A stretch of DNA of 57,505 nucleotides, from the NCBI GenBank assembly GCA_019418225.1, contig DYCF01000029.1, positions 1-57,505 of the forward strand, in the 5' to 3' direction. The notes under the pieces are model-generated. The model had not been told where the DNA came from and did no database searches. It saw nothing but the letters and a program-made list of their open reading frames with translations. The position numbers were made by a program, and so were the translations under genes. Source of the stretch: Clostridiales bacterium (lineage in GTDB: Bacteria > Bacillota > Clostridia > Lachnospirales > Cellulosilyticaceae). This document shows, one piece after another, positions 51,958-57,505 of this stretch (position 1 is the stretch's first letter; each line of letters opens with the position of its first letter).

Positions 51958-53586
51958 ATGAAAAAGAAAATATTATCTTTTATATTCACCTTAGTTGTTC
52001 TAGCAATCTTTGCTTATGTGCAACTACCCGTTTTAAAACCAGACTTCACATCTTTCTATGTGATACTGATTATGTTCCTTGCTTTATTTGGTTTCTTAAA
52101 CTTAGATTTTAAAGCCTCAGACATGAATCCTTTTTCTAAAACAGCAAAGGTATGTTTCGGCTTAGCCACTCTTCTAGTTGCTTATATCTTTGTCGTACCT
52201 TTTGTTACAAGTACACCTTTCTTCCATGCCAATAGTTATAGAACTTTACTTGGTGATGTAGTGGAAAGTGACTTTAACAAAGACGTAAGTCCTGTCAGTG
52301 TAGAAGATATCCGCCTTGTAGATGAAGCTAACGCTAGAAACCTAGGCGTTAAGAAATTAGGGGAAGTTCCTGGGCTTGGTAGCGTTGCCCAACTTGGAGA
52401 CTTTCATATTCAAAGCATTCAGGGTGAACTTTACTGGGTTGCACCTATCGTGCATCGTGATTTCATCAAATGGGTGACTAATTTAAATGGAACAAATGGT
52501 TATATCATGGTATCTGCTACCAACCCACAAGATGTACGTTTCATTCAAGATGTTAACGGACAGCCAATTAATATTACATATCAACCAAACGCATATCTCC
52601 ACCAAGATTTAGCACGTCATCTCTATACACATGGATTTGCTAATATTGGTCTTACTGATTTCACATTTGAAATTAATGATGAAGGGAAACCTTATTGGAT
52701 TGTAACTTTATATGAACACAAAGTAGGTTTCGCGGGTTCTGATGCTACAGGCGTTGCCACTGTTGATCCTGCTACAGGTGAAATCAATCGCTATAGCATA
52801 GAAGATGCACCTAGCTGGATTGATCGTATCCAACCAGAATATTTCATCGAAAGTCAAATCAATTCTTGGGGTACTTACGTAAATGGCTATCTAAATGCCA
52901 TGATTGCTGAAGAAGGCGTACTTAAAGCGACACCTGGTACTTCGCTAGTTTATGGCGACGACGGTAAGTCTTACTGGTATACAGGTATCACTTCTTCTGG
53001 TTCAGATGATTCTACTATTGGCTTCATTCTTGTAAATACACGTACAAAAGAGGCTAAACTTTACAAACAACCAGGTGCTACAGAAACAGCAGCTATGCGT
53101 TCTGCTGAGGGTAAAGTTCAAGAAAAAGGATACTCTGCCACAACACCAGTTATGTACAATGTTCTTGGTTCACCTACTTACGTCATCTCCCTTAAAGATA
53201 AAGCTGGCCTTATTAAAATGGTTGCTTTTGTTTCAGTTGAAGATTACAGTCTTGTAGGACTTGGTGAAACAAAACAAAAAGCACTTAAAAGCTATAAAGA
53301 AGTTCTGAAATCTAAAGGAAATAATGTAAACCTAGGTTCTAGTTCAGGCGTAAAAGAAGTAACAGGTAAAGTCACTCGTATCGGACAAGATGTTCAAGGG
53401 GGGACAACTTACTACTATTTCACACTGGACACTTTAGGTAACTATATTTTAAGTACAACTTCTGCTGTCTCAGAAGAAATCACTTTAACCGAGGTAGGCG
53501 ATGAAGTAACTATCAGCTATGAAACTTATGGGGATACCCTTGATGTAAGTAACTTCGACAACTTAGCTTTCAAACCTGCCAGCTAA
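51958..53586 (+). CDS. Membrane-anchored protein of unknown function
   Basis: A 542-residue protein with three hydrophobic segments in the first 85 residues (about 4-22, 30-47 and 63-84). A long, probably extracytoplasmic region follows with repeated beta-rich units: GVATVDPATGEINRYSIED and IGFILVNTRTKEAKLYKQPG both read like PepSY-type strand-turn units. LKSYKEVLKSKGNN precedes a final OB-like segment (TGKVTRIGQDVQGGTTYYYFTLD). I do not recognise the family. TAAGGAG precedes the ATG at 51958; the longer frame from 51394 runs antisense through the regulator gene and is rejected. Confidence 0.8.
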   Translation: MKKKILSFIFTLVVLAIFAYVQLPVLKPDFTSFYVILIMFLALFGFLNLDFKASDMNPFSKTAKVCFGLATLLVAYIFVVPFVTSTPFFHANSYRTLLGDVVESDFNKDVSPVSVEDIRLVDEANARNLGVKKLGEVPGLGSVAQLGDFHIQSIQGELYWVAPIVHRDFIKWVTNLNGTNGYIMVSATNPQDVRFIQDVNGQPINITYQPNAYLHQDLARHLYTHGFANIGLTDFTFEINDEGKPYWIVTLYEHKVGFAGSDATGVATVDPATGEINRYSIEDAPSWIDRIQPEYFIESQINSWGTYVNGYLNAMIAEEGVLKATPGTSLVYGDDGKSYWYTGITSSGSDDSTIGFILVNTRTKEAKLYKQPGATETAAMRSAEGKVQEKGYSATTPVMYNVLGSPTYVISLKDKAGLIKMVAFVSVEDYSLVGLGETKQKALKSYKEVLKSKGNNVNLGSSSGVKEVTGKVTRIGQDVQGGTTYYYFTLDTLGNYILSTTSAVSEEITLTEVGDEVTISYETYGDTLDVSNFDNLAFKPAS

Positions 53587-53607
53587 TATCACACAACAAC
53601 ACACAAC

Positions 53608-53645
53608 AAAAGGAGGTATCAATTTCATGATATCTCCTTTTTACA
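53608..53645 (+). terminator. Terminator
   Basis: AAAAGGAGGTATC (53608-53620) pairs with GATATCTCCTTTTT (53629-53642). Confidence 0.8.
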
Positions 53646-53652
53646 TTGCAAA

Positions 53653-54090
53653 TTAATACCCTAATTCCTCTAATAATTGTATTGCACTTATAATCATTTC
53701 AGGACAGACTTTTTTAAATATCTCATCTCTAGTCGCGCTTTCCCGTTCTCCTTCTTTGCTCAAATCATATCCTAATAAATCTCTACATATAATAGATTGT
53801 TTCTTTTCCTTAAATAAGTTTATAAACTCTGTGGTCTTAGCATAACAAGTTTCTTTTGTTGCTTGATCCTTCATATCACTTTGTCCATACTTAAGTCCAA
53901 TCACTAATATAGCCCCAGATACGGCACCGCATACTTCTCCGCTGCGCATTCCACCACCAAGCCCACATCCAAGCTTCAATGCTTGCTTTTTATCTAAACC
54001 ATATTTTTCACAAAAACTCATAAGAACAATTTGAGAACAATTAAATCCCCCTTGAAATAATGGTATGACTTCTTCCACTCTCCCAGCCAT
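53653..54090 (-). CDS. C_GCAxxG_C_C family protein
   Basis: A 145-residue protein of the C_GCAxxG_C_C (split-Soret-like) family. Cys positions are FNCSQIVLMSF (about 18), LGCGLGGGMRSGEVCGAVSGA (two Cys), IICRDLLGYD and KVCPEM. The GCGLGGGMxxGxVCGAxxGA block is diagnostic. Members are thought to bind a metal or redox cofactor; function is unproven. It is short and cytosolic, with no signal peptide. Start at ATG 54090 (GGAAGGTGGG upstream). Confidence 0.88.
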   Translation of the reverse strand: MAGRVEEVIPLFQGGFNCSQIVLMSFCEKYGLDKKQALKLGCGLGGGMRSGEVCGAVSGAILVIGLKYGQSDMKDQATKETCYAKTTEFINLFKEKKQSIICRDLLGYDLSKEGERESATRDEIFKKVCPEMIISAIQLLEELGY

Positions 54091-54188
54091 TATATTTCCC
54101 ACCTTCCTGCTTAAAACATTATATTAACGCCTCTATTATATCACATTTTTCCAAATATTCATTCATACGCTTTTGTTTTAATTTCATT

Positions 54189-54303
54189 TATAGAGAAAAC
54201 AACTAAAACCTTGAAATATATATGTATGTAAATAGGTTTCTCTCAATAATTTCACATGACTCAAAACTATGAATAACTAAAATTTATGAATGTAAAATCT
54301 ATA
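54189..54303 (-). repeat. Two-hairpin repeat, copy I (inverted)
   Basis: Begins TATAGAGAAAACAACT and ends GTAAAATCTATA. The right arm of hairpin 1 carries a G-to-A change. It fills the gap between 54091 and the terminator at 54316. Confidence 0.88.
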
Positions 54304-54315
54304 ATCACATTACTC

Positions 54316-54350
54316 AAAAAGGCCAGATAGCACTTTCGTGCCATCTGACC
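54316..54350 (-). terminator. Terminator of the 304-residue Cys-rich gene
   Basis: GGCCAGATAGCAC (about 54321-54333) pairs with GTGCCATCTGACC (54338-54350); five T residues follow on the minus strand. Confidence 0.85.
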
Positions 54351-54361
54351 ATGGATTGAAT

Positions 54362-55276
54362 TTAGTTACTTCCAGCGCCTTTACTGCATCCACATGTTGA
54401 GCAATTACATTTATTGCTTACACAACTGCAGTCATCTTTATCCTGGTTACTGCCAAGTGTCTTTGCATTTTTGCCTACTTCAAGTGGTTGAATGCTAGCT
54501 TCAAGTAAGTCACCGCATACGAAATCTAAGCAACTATTGTTACTTGATTCATCAATAGGTGTTAATTTAGGTGGAACTGTAAGTCCTTCATGTTTGAACT
54601 TGTATTGTACAAAGTAAATAGCTTTTACATAAAGTGTTAAACCAATAGCAAAGCAGTCATCATTTTGAGCAATAACTTTTGCAAGTGCTTGGGCTGAAAT
54701 ACCTTGTTGAATTGTATTATTTACATTAAAGCTACCGTTTTCTCTGCATCTTTCTACGTCATCTGTACTTGTAACATATCCCATATAATTAATAGTTGGT
54801 GTTAATTTATAGCAACCTTCTGGGTCATCTTTTTCATAACCTACACCATATGGTGTGTACAGGTCAAAAGTAACTGATGATGGATTTGTACAAGAGTCAT
54901 ATCCACAGTTGTCTTCACTGCCTAAATATCTAATTGTCATCATACCACTCTTTGTTACTTTACAGCATTCGCTAATACATTGTACTGCTAATGTTACGTC
55001 TACATCTTTAAGTGTAATACGGCTTAAGTTTGGGTTACCTTTTGCTGGTTTGATTTCTGAATATCTATCGCATTTATTATTGTCAAAATTAAAGTTAACA
55101 TCTACTACTTGTAATTGGATTTTATCTGCTTCTGCTAAGTCATCTTTGCTTAAACCGTCAAATAAAATATCCGTATAATCCCTTGAATTACAGCGGCATA
55201 CATCTTCAAGTTCATTTAAGCATACTGTACGGCATAAGTTAAGGCCAATTTCATCAAATACGGCTGGAGCCATCAT
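54362..55276 (-). CDS. Cys-rich protein of unknown function, start uncertain
   Basis: A 304-residue protein, not recognised. Cysteines occur throughout (LCRTVCLNELEDVCRCN near the start, AVQCISECCKVT, YDSCTN), and the C-terminus is a Cys cluster (DCSCVSNKCNCSTCGCSKG). There is no signal peptide or TM helix. The ATG pair at 55276 lacks a well-spaced ribosome site. The frame stays open upstream to about 55349 and encodes FRYPIWNLGEPRLLTMMAPA, which looks like coding sequence, so the true start may lie upstream or have been lost. Neighbours upstream are phage-like. Confidence 0.7.
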   Translation of the reverse strand: MMAPAVFDEIGLNLCRTVCLNELEDVCRCNSRDYTDILFDGLSKDDLAEADKIQLQVVDVNFNFDNNKCDRYSEIKPAKGNPNLSRITLKDVDVTLAVQCISECCKVTKSGMMTIRYLGSEDNCGYDSCTNPSSVTFDLYTPYGVGYEKDDPEGCYKLTPTINYMGYVTSTDDVERCRENGSFNVNNTIQQGISAQALAKVIAQNDDCFAIGLTLYVKAIYFVQYKFKHEGLTVPPKLTPIDESSNNSCLDFVCGDLLEASIQPLEVGKNAKTLGSNQDKDDCSCVSNKCNCSTCGCSKGAGSN

Positions 55277-55319
55277 TGTAAGAAGTCTAGGTTCTCCAAG
55301 ATTCCAAATAGGGTAACGA

Positions 55320-55347
55320 AAAGAGGGCGAAATTTCATGCCCTCTAA
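55320..55347 (-). terminator. Terminator closing the phage-like gene run
   Basis: AGAGGGC (55322-55328) pairs with GCCCTCT (55339-55345); on the minus strand TTTT follows. It separates the small-gene cluster from the Cys-rich gene. Confidence 0.65.
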
Positions 55348-55395
55348 TTTTCTAACAACCATTTAAAATGACTAAGTAATATATCACAAATCATA

Positions 55396-55467
55396 TTATT
55401 TCCTTATATTATATTGTTCGTGCCACTTAATTGCAATTTGATTTAAACGCTTCCCTTTGTTATTCAT
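55396..55467 (-). CDS. Putative 23-residue peptide, partial copy of the preceding frame
   Basis: The frame starts at an ATG overlapping the stop of the 41-residue frame. RLNQIAIKWHEQYNIRK resembles ILIQIALMWAVQYEKGN of that frame, so it looks like a shortened tandem duplicate. It has no separate ribosome site beyond coupling. Confidence 0.3.
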   Translation of the reverse strand: MNNKGKRLNQIAIKWHEQYNIRK

Positions 55468-55585
55468 TTCCTAACTCTTTTCTATAGTATACCACTAACA
55501 TATCACATGCTTCTTTATTCCCCTTTTCATATTGCACTGCCCACATTAAGGCTATTTGAATTAATATGTCTTTGTTGTCTTTCAT
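55460..55585 (-). CDS. Putative 41-residue phage-type protein
   Basis: On the minus strand, ATG at 55585 follows AAAAGGGGG. It encodes MKDNKDILIQIALMWAVQYE and a helical, charged remainder ending RKELGNE. It starts immediately after the stop of the gene at 55587, an arrangement typical of tightly packed phage early genes. No family is recognised. Confidence 0.55.
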   Translation of the reverse strand: MKDNKDILIQIALMWAVQYEKGNKEACDMLVVYYRKELGNE

Positions 55586-55586
55586 T

Positions 55587-55793
55587 TTAATTTCCCCCTT
55601 TTGTTCCCTTACAGTAATCAATTTCAGTAGTGTATGCTATGAAATCATAAAAGACCATTTCACCATCTTCAATCTCTTTAGTTTCAACTACACAGCAGTT
55701 TTCACTGATAATTTCTTTTACCTTACCAACTCTGTATAAATGTTTATTGCACATATCTTGCACACCTACTGTACAACCAATAGTAATTGTCAT
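55587..55793 (-). CDS. Small phage-like protein, unknown
   Basis: A 68-residue protein, predicted beta-rich (GCTVGVQDMCNKHLYRVGKV, then YDFIAYTTEIDYCKG), perhaps a small SH3-like fold. GAAAGGAG precedes the ATG. It is in a minus-strand run with short gaps. No family is recognised. Confidence 0.7.
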   Translation of the reverse strand: MTITIGCTVGVQDMCNKHLYRVGKVKEIISENCCVVETKEIEDGEMVFYDFIAYTTEIDYCKGTKGGN

Positions 55794-55818
55794 AGCTTAC
55801 TCCTTTCAAACTCTGATT

Positions 55819-56124
55819 TTATTTACTTCCAAATGCAAAATGACTACACTTTACACATTTTCTTGGTACTGCCCCCAACGTTGTATATGGTGCACCGTAA
55901 CACTTATTACTAGGCATGTTATCTTTAAAACACTTTGGGAAGTTACTCCTTAACTCATAAGCAATTCCTTCGCACTCCCTCTTAATAAGTATTTCATCAT
56001 CAACAAGTTCTTGTATAGCGTTCATAACGCTACTAAATTCTTCATCTTGAAAAGCACTTTCATTAGGTGTAATAAACTCACTTTCTTTCAAAGCATTTAA
56101 TATTCGCTCTTTTAAGTTCTTCAT
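55819..56124 (-). CDS. Small phage-like protein with C-terminal Cys motif
   Basis: A 101-residue protein. Residues 1-60 resemble a winged-helix (ILNALKESEFITPNESAF ... LVDDEILIKRECEG). The C-terminal VPRKCVKCSHFAFG supplies a CxxC that could bind zinc together with NKCYG and PKCFKD. AAGGTGAAAGG precedes the ATG. Unknown function; phage or element cargo by context. Confidence 0.7.
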   Translation of the reverse strand: MKNLKERILNALKESEFITPNESAFQDEEFSSVMNAIQELVDDEILIKRECEGIAYELRSNFPKCFKDNMPSNKCYGAPYTTLGAVPRKCVKCSHFAFGSK

Positions 56125-56171
56125 CCTTTCACCTTCTCAAATTCTTATTTCATTGCCGATACCCATAGTCT

Positions 56172-56387
56172 TTACCCCCAGGTACCATCTGCGTAATAAT
56201 GAAACCAATCACCATTACACATATATACTTTTAAGTGGTCTTTGTGTTCTGTCACCTTTACTGGTAGCCACTTAGCTTTTAACTCTTTCCCACATACTTT
56301 CATATGTTTATTATACATCATTTCGAAAAACTTCTTCGCTGGATCACTAAGCTTTCTATATCCTTTTGCCTGTTTTACATCTCCCAT
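56172..56387 (-). CDS. Small phage-like protein, unknown
   Basis: A 71-residue basic protein with one Cys in KVCGKELKAKW and a Trp/Tyr-rich end (NGDWFHYYADGTWG). AGGTGATATT precedes the ATG. No family is recognised; context suggests a mobile element. Confidence 0.7.
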   Translation of the reverse strand: MGDVKQAKGYRKLSDPAKKFFEMMYNKHMKVCGKELKAKWLPVKVTEHKDHLKVYMCNGDWFHYYADGTWG

Positions 56388-56404
56388 AATATCACCTGCT
56401 TATT

Positions 56405-56731
56405 TTAGTTACATTCCATATTAAAATCTGAGTAATCTTCGTTTACTTTAATACCTGGTGCATCTAATTCACATATTGTAAGCTGTTTTTTTAAATCATC
56501 TTGGTACTTGTCGAACTCATCTTGCTCAACATATGAGTATAATCGTCTAGCAACATCAAGAGGCAATTCATCGTTATATCTTGTTAGCTTAAAATTAACC
56601 ATGTTTAATGCCTTTGTATAACTAAGGTCTCTTGCTACTTCCTCAACCCTATCTGTGTAGTATTGGTGCCACGCTACACGCCTCTTGTATACAACATATT
56701 TCTTTTCTGTAAAATGCTTATTATTGTCCAT
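56405..56731 (-). CDS. Small phage-like protein, unknown
   Basis: A 108-residue charged helical protein (RRVAWHQYYTDRVEEVARDL and LDVARRLYSYVEQDEFDKY). I start at the ATG at 56731, where GGAGGAGAAA lies directly upstream; an in-frame ATG at 56743 is less well placed. It begins just after the HNH gene stop. No family is recognised. Confidence 0.72.
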   Translation of the reverse strand: MDNNKHFTEKKYVVYKRRVAWHQYYTDRVEEVARDLSYTKALNMVNFKLTRYNDELPLDVARRLYSYVEQDEFDKYQDDLKKQLTICELDAPGIKVNEDYSDFNMECN

Positions 56732-56745
56732 TTTCTCCTCCAAAT

Positions 56746-57426
56746 TTAATTAATTACTTCTACATCTTTAACCCATATAAACCCCAAGCTTTGCCTTTTC
56801 TCAACTACTGCCCTATAAATCGTATCTCTTGTTGTATATAATGCTCTTGCTGCTTCACTCATGCTTACATATTCCTCTACGACCTCATGAGTAACTGGGT
56901 CAAGCTGTAAAACAGGTATTGCCGTACTTGATAAGGCTATTTGTTTGTTTATATACCCTTTTGAAACATATATAAGATTCTCAACCTTGTTATTGAAGCT
57001 ATTTCCATCTTTATGAGCAGTTTTCTTACCTTTCGGTTTATCTTCCATAAATAACTGTTCTACCCAGTAATGCGCCCTTAAAGACATATTTTTACCATCA
57101 ACATTTATCGTTATTGTTGGCTTGTTATTTCTAGCATTTAGTACAAGTATCCCACGCTTACCTCTATATCTTCCCCTGCTACTAACCTCCACGCTTGATC
57201 CAGGGATTAACCTCCATACTTCTTCTAGTAAATCCCCTATCTGTATTAGTGGTTTTATTGTCTTACTTGTAACATCATCTAAAATATAAAATCCTTTATT
57301 TGCAATCCCTTTACTTTTTATACTTGATATTGTGCACTCCTTAACACCAAGTATATCAGCAGCCTTTTTTATTGTTACAAGTCTTCTGTCTTGTGTTATT
57401 GGGTCAAATAAATATACTTCCTTCAT
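56746..57426 (-). CDS. HNH endonuclease with NUMOD-type DNA-binding modules
   Basis: A 226-residue homing-type endonuclease. The N-terminal helix-turn-helix-like segment is TIKKAADILGVKECTISSIKS. An HNH core follows (about 112-152), with LRAHYWVEQLFM, AHKDGNSFNNKVENLIYVSK (His-Asp...Asn...Asn-Leu signature). A C-terminal NUMOD1-like module ends it (PVTHEVVEEYVSMSEAARALYTTRDTIYRA). Such genes are typical phage or intron passengers that nick DNA and spread themselves. Start at ATG 57426 (GGGAGGG upstream); TTG at 57441 is less likely. Confidence 0.85.
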   Translation of the reverse strand: MKEVYLFDPITQDRRLVTIKKAADILGVKECTISSIKSKGIANKGFYILDDVTSKTIKPLIQIGDLLEEVWRLIPGSSVEVSSRGRYRGKRGILVLNARNNKPTITINVDGKNMSLRAHYWVEQLFMEDKPKGKKTAHKDGNSFNNKVENLIYVSKGYINKQIALSSTAIPVLQLDPVTHEVVEEYVSMSEAARALYTTRDTIYRAVVEKRQSLGFIWVKDVEVIN

Positions 57427-57442
57427 AGCTAACCCTCCCAAC

Positions 57443-57468
57443 TGCTAAGGCTTATTTAAGCCCTAGCA
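57443..57468. other. Hairpin upstream of the HNH gene
   Basis: TGCTAAGGCTTA and TAAGCCCTAGCA form an imperfect 11-pair stem with TT loop. No T-run follows on the minus strand, so it may be an RNA structure, or a late-gene or recombination site, rather than a terminator. Confidence 0.45.
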
Positions 57469-57505
57469 AATATCCTAAACTGTTACTGTAATATCTTAAG
57501 TCCTG

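Overview
The window reads as chromosomal DNA of a low-G+C, spore-forming clostridial Firmicute. The evidence is the AT-rich sequence, strong AGGAGG-type ribosome sites, a leucine T-box, Re-citrate synthase, IorAB, GlnRS used alongside LeuRS, split ThrE and cysteine-rich small proteins. A GH94 cellobiose phosphorylase suggests a cellulose-degrading member of the Lachnospirales, perhaps near Cellulosilyticum; that placement is inference. I see no rRNA, tRNA or CRISPR array.

Layout. 1-9.8 kb: the 5' tip of a group IIC intron sitting behind a terminator, a YeiH-type exporter with a small partner, cytidine deaminase, a TDT-family carrier, glutamate/Na+ symporter GltS, an ABC-F ribosome-protection ATPase with an attenuator-like leader, and a SatD/DUF3307 locus with a second, stand-alone SatD core. 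9.8-21.5 kb: a small HTH regulator, a histidine phosphatase, the KtrAB potassium system with an overlooked 55-residue membrane peptide, GlnRS, a chemoreceptor, and the Re-citrate synthase/isocitrate dehydrogenase pair that can feed 2-oxoglutarate and glutamate synthesis. 21.6-24.8 kb: two Cys-rich mini-proteins, three small helical proteins sharing a PYLP-like motif, and a copper-amine-oxidase-N domain protein. 25-37 kb: T-box-controlled leuS, a DUF4349 lipoprotein, a radical-SAM remnant behind hemolysin III, a peroxiredoxin with a long Lys/Met/Cys-rich extension, an SDR, a surface hydrolase and a SWIM-SNF2 helicase. 37-54 kb: an EF-G-like GTPase, an orphan Cache sensor, a MATE pump, cellobiose phosphorylase, glyA, iorAB, split ThrE, an isochorismatase-type hydrolase, an HxlR regulator and a C_GCAxxG_C_C protein. 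54.3-57.5 kb: a Cys-rich protein of unknown role and, upstream of it, a minus-strand run of small phage-like genes headed by an HNH endonuclease.

The most striking unexplained structure is a family of about 115-bp two-hairpin repeats with TATAGA/TCTATA ends. At least eight full or nearly full copies and several fragments lie in intergenic gaps, in both orientations. Two sites hold head-to-tail pairs sharing a TATA junction. One site shows a full copy inserted inside another with what looks like a TA target duplication. It behaves like a MITE of the IS630/Tc1-mariner type. The second candidate for new biology is the SatD/DUF3307 locus, whose SatD domains carry a motif series resembling class III nucleotide cyclases.
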